DNA of 64,000 bases from positions 17,646,471-17,710,470 of the forward strand of contig NC_064037.1 in NCBI RefSeq assembly GCF_932526225.1. Reading direction: 5' to 3'. The DNA comes from Nematostella vectensis. Lineage: Eukaryota; Cnidaria; Anthozoa; Actiniaria; Edwardsiidae. Of the stretch, positions 34,614 through 46,500 are shown piece by piece (position 1 is the first letter of the stretch; every line of letters starts with the position of its first letter). The translations under genes were made by a program, and so were the position numbers. Under the pieces are notes generated by a model. That model had not been told where the DNA came from. It worked only from the letters and a program-made list of their open reading frames with translations, and did no database searches.

Positions 34614-34629
34614 AATAAACCTGTTTATT
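34614..34629. terminator. Back-to-back poly(A) signals of convergent genes
   Basis: AATAAACCTGTTTATT contains AATAAA on the + strand (34614-34619, for ENPP) and AATAAA on the - strand (34624-34629, for the NFATC2IP-like gene). They are separated by four bases. Use is inferred from position only. Confidence 0.45.
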
Positions 34630-35073
34630 GAACAATTATGACGCATATTGTCTTTGCAATCGGATGTGGGGCTAGGGTTTTTAAAAAAGCTCACTGGGCT
34701 TAGATCACATTGCAAACGTTGGAAGCAGACGATGGCAAGACCTATAGGCTCCACGCAGAATTACATAACAAACCAACTTGCTTTATGACCGTGTGAGAAA
34801 CAAAAATACTTCCGCTGATGGCCCATTTTGCAAAAAAATCTAACGCCCTGGTGCTGCAATGCAATTTAAGAATACCTTGCCACAATTGTCCTACAAAAGA
34901 ACCTCACACCTTTATCGGTATAGGGTATTCCGATATTTACCCGCGATTTGTTCGACTCACGTGCCCCTGTAAGACTATTCCAGTGCTGAGAGAAAATGGA
35001 GTCAATAACAGCCATGCGCAAACCCCTCGTATTAGACATACAGCGATACTGTTTACTGACTGTGGTGTGTTAT

Positions 35074-38000
35074 CTAAAATGTTCTGACATCCAAGATATC
35101 CTCATCTTCCAGCTCTAGCTCGGCTGGTGTTGAACTGCCCTTGATCACATCTCCGTCAAACGAAAACTGAAGCTTGGAAGATGGAAGTTTGCGAAACTCG
35201 CAGTATCTGTCGATGAGACTTTGCAGAGGCTGATCCTAAAAGATAATTTCGCATTTTGTAACAAACCAATTTCAAATACTACAGGTATAAACTTAAATAT
35301 GTGGATGGTAAAAGAGCAAAAAAAAGTAGAATACCATACCTTGATAACCGTGTAGTCCTGTGTGAATGGTAAAAGAGCAAAAGAAGGTAGAATACCATAC
35401 CTTGATAACCGTGTAGTCCTGTGTGGATGGTAAAAGAGCAAAAGAAGGTAGAATACCATACCTTGATAACCGTGTAGGCCTGTGTGGCTGGTAAAAGAGC
35501 AAAAGAAGGTAGAATACCATACCTTGATAACCGTGTAGTCCTTTGTGGATTGTAAAAGAGCAAAAGAAGGTAGAATACCATACTTTGATAACCGTGTAGT
35601 CCTGTGTGGATGGTAAAAGAGCAAAAGAAGGTAGAATACCATTCCTTGATAACCTTGAAGTCCTAGGTGGATGGTAAAAGAGCAAAAGAAGGTAGAATAC
35701 CATACCTTGATAACCTTGAAGTCCTGTGTGGATGGTAAAAGAGCAAAAGAAGGTAGAATACCATACCTTGATAACCTTGAAGTCCTGTGTGGATGGTAAA
35801 AGAGCAAAAGAAGGTAGAATACCATACCTCGATAACCTTGAAGTCCTGTGTGGATGGTAAAAGAGCAAAAGAAGGTAGAATACCATACCTTGATAACCGT
35901 TTAGTCCTGTGTGGGTGGTAAAAGAGCAAAAGGAGGTAGAATTCCATACCTTGATAACCTTGAAGTCCTGTGTGGATGGTAAAAGATCAAAAGAAGCTAG
36001 AATACCATACCTTGATAACCATGTAGTCCTGTGTGGATGGTAAAAGAGCAAAAGAAGGTAAATACCATATCTTGATAACCGTGTAGTCCTGTGTGGATGG
36101 TAAAATGGCAAAAAAGGTAGAATACCATACCTTGATATCTTTGTAGTCCTGTGTGGATGGTAAAAGAGCAAAAGAAGGTAGAATACCATACCTTGATAAC
36201 AGTGTAGTCCTGTGTGGATGGTAAAAGAGCAGAAGAAGGTAAATACCATATCTTGATAACCATGTAGTCCTGTGTGGATGGTAAAAGAGCAAAAAAGGTA
36301 GAATACCATACCTTGATAACTGTGTAGTCCTGTGTGTATGGTAAAAGAGCAAAAGAAGGTAGAATACCATACCTCGATAACCATGTAGTCCTGTGTGGAT
36401 GGTAAAATGGCAAAAAAGGTAGAATACCATACCTTGATATCTTTATATCTTTAGAGCAAAAGAAGGTAGAATACCATACCTTGATAACCGTGTAGTCCTG
36501 TGTGAATGGTAAAAGAGCAAAAGGAGGTAGAATACCATACCTTGATAACCTTGAAGTCCTGTGTGGATGGTAAAAGAGCAAAAGAATGTATAATACCATA
36601 CCTTGATAACCATGTAGTCCTGTGTGGATGGTAAAAGAGCAAAAGAAGGTAGAATACCATACCTTGATAACCGTGTAGTCCTGTGTGAATGGTAAAAGAG
36701 CAAAAGAAGGTAGAATACCATACCTTGATAACCGTGTAGTCCTGTGTGGATGGTAAAAGAGCAAAAGAAGGTAGAATACCATACCTTGATAACCTTGAAG
36801 TCCTGTGTGGATGGTAAAAGAGCAAAAGAAGGTAGAATACCATACCTTGATAACCTTGAAGTCCTGTGTGGATGGTAAAAGAGCAAAAGAAGGTAGAATA
36901 CCATACCTTGATAACCGTGTAGTCCTGTGTGGATGGTAAAAGAGCAAAAGAAGGTAGAATACCATACCTTGATAACCTTGAAGTCCTGTGTGGATGGTAA
37001 AAGAGCAAAAGAAGGTAGAATACCATACCTTGATAACCGTGCAGTCCTGTGTGGATGGTGAAAGAGCAAAAGAAGGTAGAATACCATACCTTGATAACCA
37101 TGTAGTCCTGTGTGAATTGTAAAAGAGCAAAAGAAGGTAGAATACCATACCTTGATAACCTTGAAGTCCTGTGTGGATGGTAAAAGAGCAAAAGAATGTA
37201 GAATACCATACCTTGATAACCATGTAGTCCTGTGTGGATGGTAAAAGAGCAAAAGAAGGTAGAATACCATACCTTGATAACCTTGAAGTCCTGTGTGGAT
37301 GGTAAAAGAGCAAAAGAAGGTAGAATACCATACCTTGATAACCGTGTGGTCCTGTGTGGATGGTAAAAGAGCAAAAGAAGGTAGAATACCATACCTTGAT
37401 AACCATGTAGTCCTGTGTGAATTGTAAAAGAGCAAAAGAAGGTAGAATACCATACCTTGATAACCGTGTAGTCCTGAATGGATGGTAAAAGAGCAAAAGA
37501 AGGTAGAATACCATACCTTGATAACCGTGTAGTCCTGTGTGGATGGTAAAAGAGCAAAAGAAGGTAGAATACCATACCTTGATAACCTTGAAGTCCTTGG
37601 ACGTGGCAGCGCTGCCACTATGGACTCTGATTGTCATGGCATTTTCATCCTCCTCTGGAATTTGTGACTTTAGTAAAACACATTCTACAGATCAAAATAA
37701 ATGAGAATTTCAACATTAATTTATAATAACTTGATTAACCAATGAACTGACTTTACTGCTGATTGTTTTTATTATAGTAACCTTTCCCACTCAATTCACA
37801 TTAAACAAATTATAGCAATAAATGTCCAGACTTTGAGGCACCAAAATACTTATAGTCTCACTAAGAGAGATCTCGAGGATAAAAACTAATACTCATCCTT
37901 ACCAATGATATCTGCCACAGTTGCCCCCACCCTGAGTGGAGTGTCGTCTGGGTTGATGTTTTGATCCCTTAAGGATAAAAGAATGTTTTTCTTGTCTACT

Positions 38001-40030
38001 CCTTCTTGAGCTGCTAGCTCTTCTATAACTGACTCAAACTTTTCAATCTAAAAAAAATAAAAATAAATATTTGATATTGACCATTAATCATAAACAACAG
38101 TTTTAGAGTAAGGTTTACACTCGATAACAGTAGAATGTATAACAAAGTGGCTTACAGCTTTGAGAGAGAATCGTTTGATCCCTGATGCCGTCCTTATTTT
38201 GAGATGTATTTCTCTGTCAACCGAGGAGCAGGCAGATTCCTCATTAAGTAAAATAATGCTTGGGTTCCTGATGGGGACTGGGGATGCTGTGAATACTTGC
38301 TTTAGAGCATCAAATTCTCTGAAATCAAAGACTAGAATTTAACTTTTGTGTTGAGCTCTGACAAAAAAAAACAGATCGATTTTAGCATTCAGTTCATCAA
38401 TCACAAGTATAGCCTGTTTATATGTTTTCTATGGACTAAAGAACAACCCTTTTTTCCCTTTTTTTAGACATTTAGAGCGTTTGTTATGTAAGGTGTGTTG
38501 TTGTTAAGGAAAAGAAAAATGATTCCTTTCCTTTCTATGGATAGACCCCCCCCCCCCCCCAATAACAGAAAACAATACCCTCATTTCAACCCCTTTTCAT
38601 ATGGCCATGAATATGCATCAGTTTTTAAATTGAGAAAATTCCAATTTCAATGAAATGTAATTCCTTTTTCAGAAACAGCTTTTTCTTGCTAGGTTGCTAT
38701 TAGTAAAGGGTTATACAGACTTTAAGCAATACTAGCAGAACTGGATATTGTGATCACATAAAAACATACAGTGAATAAGTGCATCTCCTACAAACAGTTC
38801 TAGCACACCATTCTTCATACAAACAATAATATTTAACTTAGCTTGCATGTGTTCTTATTGAAAAATAATAGGCAATACAGTAAATGAATTTGCTTTGTTT
38901 CAAACTTCAGTAGACACTTTTCATCAAAGAGTGGCCATTATATGGAGACTTAACTAGTATATAGACCACACATCATCTGATCATATATTTTCCTTATGTT
39001 ATCAGATAATGTACCTTGTAGACCTCTGCATCTGAACATGCAGCTTTATCAAATCAGCTTGCAGTGGGGGTGGTGGAGGGGATGGGGATCGTCTACTGCC
39101 ATGACTCTCCTGTCTTTCATCTAAGTTACCCGAGTCATCAGCACCATCCACCCTAAGAGGATACAACATACCTACATCAACAAATGAAGATTGTTGGTTT
39201 AATTCCTTAGCTATAATCCTTAAGGTATTTATCACCTGTTTGGTATAGTGGATGGATGTTAAGAGTTGATGGGTCAACATGTTGAAAAGTGAATGGATGT
39301 AAAGAGTTGATGAGTTGACACGTTGACAATGAGGATTTAAACAGGGGGATGGGTGATTTTTTTGGTACAGTTTCTGCCACAATTTTTTTTTATCTAAATG
39401 AATATATTTTATTCGACAAATTCTTATACAAATTGCACTATATATATACAGGGATTCCGAAAAGTGCACAAATACTACATAAGAGCGCATATTTTTTAAG
39501 GGGAAGCTGTCTGACTCTAAAAACTAAATAGATATTTTCAATAGATAAAAGTAATTTGCATCTTTATCCATTAACAATCTTTTAAAAAAATGCTTTTTTG
39601 GATCGACATGACACCCTCATCACCACCCCTGGATCCGCCACTGATATACTGTAAGAAATAAATACTGGTTGACAGGATGACAAATGGATGTGTAGAGAGT
39701 TGGGCACATGGACCAGTTGGACACATTTGATTAAAAAATGAGCAATTAATAGACTTACGCTAGTGCTTGGTCGAGTTCGTCGTCTTCGCTGCTATTAGCC
39801 AGATCTACAACATCATTCTCCGCCTCATTGGTTCTCTCCCAGCCTTGATCCACATCTGAATCATCACTATCATCTATACTGATGGCCGTTTGGCTGGTCG
39901 GTACACTGAATGTCAGGGGGATTTGGTTGTCAAATGAAAACAGATCAAGATCATCATCCGATTCTTCGACCTTCCGCCTTTTTTCAGCTTGTAAATTCAC
40001 CCCAGATCTCGGTCCTGTCTTCCTGGACAT
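35074..40030 (-). CDS. NFATC2IP: NFATC2IP/RAD60-like protein with two SUMO-like domains (six exons)
   Basis: Exons on the - strand: 40030-39759, 39152-39015, 38318-38156, 38047-37903, 37684-37578, 35235-35074. They join in frame to 328 residues. The N-terminus is acidic and low-complexity (basic KRRKVEE, then Asp/Ser/Glu-rich with SIDDSDDSDVDQGW), followed by a Ser/Pro linker (SRRSPSPPPPPLQ). The first SUMO-like domain has IHLKIRTASGIKRFSLKA, SLRDQNINPDDTPLRVG and VADIIEC. The second has MTIRVHSGS, DFKVIKDQPLQSLIDRY, LQFSFDGDVI and EDEDILDVRTF*. This matches metazoan NFATC2IP and yeast Rad60/Esc2, which work with SUMO conjugation and genome stability (family knowledge). The protein lacks a C-terminal Gly-Gly, so the SUMO-like domains are binding modules rather than conjugated tags. 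Donors are gtaagt, gtacat, gtaagc, gtaagg and gtatgg. Confidence 0.9.
35300..37577 (-). repeat. 61-bp minisatellite (about 37 copies) built from an exon end plus splice sites
   Basis: On the - strand each unit reads an AG acceptor (CATCCACACAG), an 18-base cassette such as GACTACACGGTTATCAAG, a donor GTATGG, then a pyrimidine-rich spacer (CTTCTTTTGCTCTTTTACC). The first cassette is the actual end of exon 37684-37578, GACTTCAAGGTTATCAAG. The array therefore duplicates the exon 3' end, its donor and a 43-base intron-like spacer. It fills the last intron of the NFATC2IP-like gene. Because 61 is not a multiple of 3 and the unit lacks stops, it also produces long spurious open frames. Confidence 0.95.
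38545..38565. repeat. Poly-C homopolymer
   Basis: A C run in an intron of the NFATC2IP-like gene. Similar runs occur near 1690, 6595 and 51510. Confidence 0.8.
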
Positions 40031-40547
40031 GCTATTTTCTATGGGATTAATCCCTAAGTTACCTTACGGCCACAAATAATCATTTTCCTATTCAACATCT
40101 CCCGCGAATCTTCTTCTAAACTTTCATAAACCCCACAATGCAAAGCTCTCGCCTGGGATAACTAACACAGGTCGCCCGAGCGTACAGAAAAAACTGCTTT
40201 GTCAAAAGAAAAGCATTTGAATACCACATAAAAAGATTATGATAATAAAAGGAAGTAAAAAATTTGCGAATAAAAGTATGCTTTCTTGTCGTATAGTTGA
40301 AAGGGATGGAATGAAGGATGCCAAGCTTTGTTTGTTTCACTCTCGCTGTGCAAACATTCGTTCAGCGGTATTTACCATTTCGCCTGTTTATCCCCATTCG
40401 ATTCGTTGTTGGTTTATTCCCAGCGCCATATCATTTAAAACATCTTTCATTTCAAGCTTGCCTTGTTAAAGGATAGCAAGAACGTTAAATATTGCTTTAT
40501 TAATATTCTGAGTGGCCTAGCTTCGTAACATTGTACGGAGTCCATAC
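40031..40547. promoter_or_regulatory. Shared divergent promoter interval (NFATC2IP-like / VKOR)
   Basis: The two start codons lie 517 bases apart on opposite strands with no other gene between, so both promoters and 5' UTRs must be here unless upstream non-coding exons exist. No TATA box is clear. Confidence 0.6.
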
Positions 40548-43500
40548 ATGGATAAGCTTGGAGGGTTTCGGATGATGTTGTGTGTGGCCGGTGTCTTTCT
40601 TTCGGCTTACGCACTAAATGTGGAGGTTTCAAAGTCTAATAACAAAGATTACCGAGCTATATGTGACATCAGCGAGAAGATCAGTTGCTCCAAGGTGTTT
40701 TCCTCCAAGTAAGTGTACACCCTTTCTGTTTTATAAGAACGGTTTATGAAATCTCGCCATACTGTATTTGATAAAATTGGTAAGAGGTGTGTGTGTTTGG
40801 GGGGGTGGGGGTGGGGGTATACCAGTGAGCTTGTATCAGTGTGTCCTAGTAGGCTTGTCGACCTCAGAGTCAGATTAAATCAGCAAGCGAAGTGAGATGA
40901 GGTCGCAAAGGGGCCGAGCGAGCGACATAGTTGCGAGAGTTTAAATAATGGCTCCTAAACCCCCAAGTTTCCAAACTTTGAGAAAGTCTAGTGCCCTAGG
41001 TGCTACTGATCTTGTATCAGTATGATCTAGGCGTTACTGCGCTTGTATCAGTATGACGTAGACATTACTGAGCATGTATCAGTGTGACGCTGGCATTACT
41101 GAGCTTGTATCAGTTTGACGCAGGTATTACTGAGCTTGTATCAGTGTGACGCAGGTATTACTAATCTTGTATCAGTGTGACACAGGTATTACTGAGCTTG
41201 TATCAGTGTGACACAGGTATTACTGGGCTTGTATCAGTGTGACACAGGTATTACTGGGCTTGTATCAGTGTGATGCAGGTATTACTGGGCTTGTATCAGT
41301 GTGACACAGGTATTACTGGGCTTGTATCAGTGTGACACAGGTATTACTGGGCTTGTATCAGTGTGACACAGGTATTACTGGGCTTGTATCAGTGTGACAC
41401 AGGTATTACTGGGCTTGTATCAGTGTGACACAGGTATTACTGGGCTTGTATCAGTGTGACACAGGTATTACTGAGCTTGTATCAGTGTGACGTAGGTATT
41501 ACTGGGCTTGTATCAGTGTGACACAGGTATTACTGGGCTTGTATCAGTGTGACACAGGTATTACTGGGCTTGTATCAGTGTGACACAGGTATTACTGGGC
41601 TTGTATCAGTGTGACACAGGTATTACTGGGCTTGTATCAGTGTTACGTAGGTATTACTGAGCTTGCATTAGTGTGACGTAGGTATTACTGGGCTTGTATC
41701 AGTGTGACGTAGGTATGACTGGGCTTGTATCAGTGTGATACAGGTATTACTGAGCTTGTATTAGTGTGAACTAGGTGTTACTGAGCTTGTATACAGCGTA
41801 ATGCAAGTATTACTGGGCTTGTATCAGTGTGACACAGGTATTACTGGGCTTGTATCAGTGTGACACAGGTATTACTGGGCTTGTATCAGTGTGACACAGG
41901 TATTACTGGGCTTGTATCAGTGTGACACAGGTATTACTGGGCTTGTATCAGTGTGACGTAGGCATTACTGAGCTTGTATCAGTGTGATGTAGGTATTACT
42001 GGGCTTGTATCAGTGTGACACAGGTATTACTGGGCTTGTATCAGTGTGACGTAGGTATTACTGGGCTTGTATAATGCAGGTGTTACACCATTTCATTTCT
42101 CCTTCTGGCTATTGTAGGTATGGCACTGGTTTTGGATTGGTAGAGCCAATCTTTGGCAAGGATTCAACCCTGAATGTCCCTAATAGTATTTTTGGAATAA
42201 TGTTCTACACTATGGTCTTTCTTCTGGGTAAGTAATGATGCTGTAGTGTAAAAAGTAAACCGAATGAGATAGAGAGACATTTTTATATCAATATTGTACA
42301 GTTTATTGTTTACAGAGTAAGGGTTTGTGATGATCATGAAAAATTATTGATTAACCAATTGACCCCTAAACCGGTCATACCAGCTATGTGAACAGGCCAT
42401 ATCAGCTATGTGAACAGGCCATATCAGCTATGTGAACAGGCCATATCAGCTATGTGAACAGGCCATATCAGCTATGTGAACAGGCCATATCAGCTATGTG
42501 AACAGGCCATACCAGCTATGTGAACAGGCCATATCAGCTATGTGAACAGGCCATATCAGCTATGTGAACAGGCCATACCAGCTATGTGAACAGGCCATAT
42601 CAGCTATGTGAACAGGCCATATCAGCTATGTGAACAGGCCATACCAGCTATGTGAACAGGCCATATCAGCTATGTGAACAGGCCATATCAGCTATGTGAA
42701 CAGGCCATATCAGCTATGTGAACAGGCCATATCAGCTATGTGAACAGGCCATACCAGCTATGTGAACAGGCCATATCAGCTATGTGAACAGGCCATATCA
42801 GCTATGTGAACAGGCCATACCAGCTATGTGAACAGGCCATATCAGCTATGTGAACAGGCCATATCAGCTATGTGAACAGGCCATACCAGCTATGTGAACA
42901 GGCAATGCCAGCTATGTGAACAGGCCATATCAGCTATGTGAACAGGCCATATCAGCTATGTGAACAGGCCATATCAGCTATGTGAACAGGCCATACCAGC
43001 TATGTGAACAGGCCATATCAGCTATGTGAACAGGCCATATCAGCTATGTGAACAGGCCATATCAGCTATGTGAACAGGCCATATCAGCTATGTGAACAGG
43101 CCATACCAGCTATGTGAACAGGCCATATCAGCTATGTGAACAGGCCATATCAGCTATGTGAACAGGCCATACCAGCTATGTGAACAGGCAATGCCAGCTA
43201 TGTGAACAGGCCATATCAGCTATGTGAACAGGCCATACCAGCTATGTGAACAGGCCATATCAGCTATGTGAACAGGCCATATCAGCTATGTGAACAGGCC
43301 ATACCAGCTATGTGAACAGGCAATGCCAGCTATGTGAACAGGCCATATCAGCTATGTGAACAGGCCATACCAGCTATGTGAACAGGCCATACCAGCTATG
43401 TGAACAGGCCATATCAGCTATGTGAACAGGCCATATCAGCTATGTGAAATACTGTAAAAACAAATTTAAATGGAAAGTTAACACAATGAGATATTCATAG

Positions 43501-46500
43501 CCATCAATCTAAGGAGATAAATAGACTTGAAGATATGCACCCAACCAAGGTGATAGCACTATCCAGGCATACCAGCACTATACAGGCATACCAGCACTAT
43601 ACAGGCATACTAGCACTATCCAGGCATTCTAGCAATATCCAGGCATTCTAGCACTATCAAGGCATACTAGCACTATCCAGGCATTCTAGCATTATCAAGG
43701 CATTCTAGCACTATCCAGGCATTCTAGCACTATCCAGGTATTCTAGCATTATCCAGGCATTCTAGCATTATCCAGGCATTCTAGCACTATCCAGGCATTC
43801 TAGCACTATCCAGGCATTCTAGCAATATCAAGGCATTCTAGCATTATCAAGGCATTCTAGCAATATCAAGGCATTCTAGCACTATCCAGGCATTCTAGCA
43901 CTATCCAGGCATTCTAGCAATATCAAGGCATTCTAGCATTACCCAGGCATTCTAGCATTATCCAGGCATTCTAGCACTATCCAGGCATTCTAGCATTATC
44001 CAGGCATTCTAGCATTATCCAGGCATTCTAGCATTATCCAGGCATTCTAGCAATATCAAGGCATTCTAGCAATATCCAGGCATTCCAGCACTATCCAGGC
44101 ATTCTAGCACTATCCAGGCATTCTAGCATTATCCAGGCATTCTAGCACTATCCAGGCATTCTAGCATTATCCAGGCATTCTAGCATTATCCAGGCATTCT
44201 AGCATTATCCAGGCATTCTAGCATTATCCAGGCATTCTAGCACTATCAAGGCATTCTAGCACTATCCAGGCATTCTAGCACTATCCAGGCATTCTAGCAT
44301 TATCAAGGCATTCTAGCATTATCAAGGCATTCTAGCATTATCCAGGCATTCTAGCATTATCCAGGCATTCTAGCATTACCCAGGCATTCTAGCATTATCC
44401 AGGCATTCTAGCATTATCCAGGCATTCTAGCACTATCAAGGCATTCTAGCACTATCAAGGCATTCTAGCATTATCAAGGCATTCTAGCATTATCCAGGCA
44501 TTCTAGCATTATCCAGGCATTCTAGCATTACCCAGGCATTCTAGCATTATCCAGGCATTCTAGCACTATCAAGGCATTCTAGCATTACCCAGGCATTCTA
44601 GCATTATCCAGGCATTCTAGCACTATCAAGGCATTCTAGCATTACCCAGGCATTCTAGCATTATCCAGGCATTCTAGCACTATCCAGGCATTCTAGCACT
44701 ATCCAGGCATTCTAGCATTATCCAGGCATTCTAGCATTATCCAGGCATTCTAGCACTATCAAGGCATTCTAGCATTACCCAGGCATTCTAGCATTATCCA
44801 GGCATTCTAGCACTATCCAGGCATTCTAGCACTATCCAGGCATATTATCATTATCCAGGCATTCTAGCACTATCAAGGCATTCTAGCACTATCAAGGCAT
44901 TCTAGCATTATCAAGGCATTCTAGCATTATCCAGGCATTCTAGCATTATCCAGGCATTCTAGCATTACCCAGGCATTCTAGCATTATCCAGGCATTCTAG
45001 CACTATCAAGGCATTCTAGCATTACCCAGGCATTCTAGCATTATCCAGGCATTCTAGCACTATCAAGGCATTCTAGCATTACCCAGGCATTCTAGCATTA
45101 TCCAGGCATTCTAGCACTATCCAGGCATTCTAGCACTATCCAGGCATTCTAGCATTATCCAGGCATTCTAGCATTATCCAGGCATTCTAGCACTATCAAG
45201 GCATTCTAGCATTACCCAGGCATTCTAGCATTATCCAGGCATTCTAGCACTATCCAGGCATTCTAGCATTATCCAGGCATTCTAGCATTATCCAGGCATT
45301 CTAGCATTATCCAGGCATTCTAGCAATATCAAGGCATTCTAGCAATATCAAGGCATTCTAGCACTATCCAGGCATTCCAGCACTATCCAGGCATTCTAGC
45401 ACTATCCAGGCATTCTAGCATTATCCAGGCATTCTAGCACTATCAAGGCATTCTAGCATTATCCAGGCATTCTAGCACTATCAAGGCATTCTAGCACTAT
45501 CCAGGCATTCTAGCACTATCCAGGCATTCTAGCACTATCCAGGCATTCTAGCAATATCAAGGCATTCTAGCAATATCAAGGCATTCTAGCATTATCCAGG
45601 CATTCTAGCACTATCCAGGCATTCTAGCATTATCCAGGCATTCTAGCATTATCCAGGCATTCTAGCACTATCAAGGCATTCTAGCATTACCCAGGCATTC
45701 TAGCATTATCCAGGCATTCTAGCATTATCCAGGCATTCTAGCAATATCAAGGCATTCTAGCAATATCAAGGCATTCTAGCACTATCCAGGCATTCTAGCA
45801 CTATCTAGGCATTCTAGCACTATCCAGGCATTCTAGCATTATCCAGGCATTCTAGCATTATCCAGGCATTCTAGCACTATCTAGGCATACTAGCATTATC
45901 CAGGCATTCTAGCACTATCTAGGCATACTAGCACTATCAAGGCATTCTAGCATTATCCAGGCATTCTAGCAATATCAAGGCATTCTAGCAATATCAAGGC
46001 ATTCTAGCACTATCAAGGCATTCTAGCACTATCCAGGCATTCTAGCACTATCCAGGCATTCTAGCACTATCCAGGCATATTATCATTATCCAGGCATTCT
46101 AGCACTATCCAGGCATTCTAGCACTATCCAGGCATTCTAGCATTATCCAGGCATTCTAGCAATATCAAGGCATTCTAGCAATATCAAGGCATTCTAGCAC
46201 TATCAAGGCATTCTAGCACTATCCAGGCATTCTAGCACTATCCAGGCATTCTAGCACTATCCAGGCATATTATCATTATCCAGGCATTCTAGCACTATCC
46301 AGGCATTCTAGCATTATCCAGGCATTCTAGCACTATCAAGGCATTCTAGCATTACCCAGGCATTCTAGCATTATCCAGGCATTCTAGCACTATCCAGGCA
46401 TTCTAGCACTATCCAGGCATTCTAGCATTATCCAGGCATTCTAGCATTATCCAGGCATTCTAGCACTATCAAGGCATTCTAGCATTACCCAGGCATTCTA

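Noticed and set aside
35145-37637. Open frames of up to 546 codons on the - strand
   Set aside because: They come from a 61-bp repeat lacking stops in all frames. The unit cycles through three frames, so the long proteins are artefacts of the repeat, apart from the true exon ends at 37578-37684.
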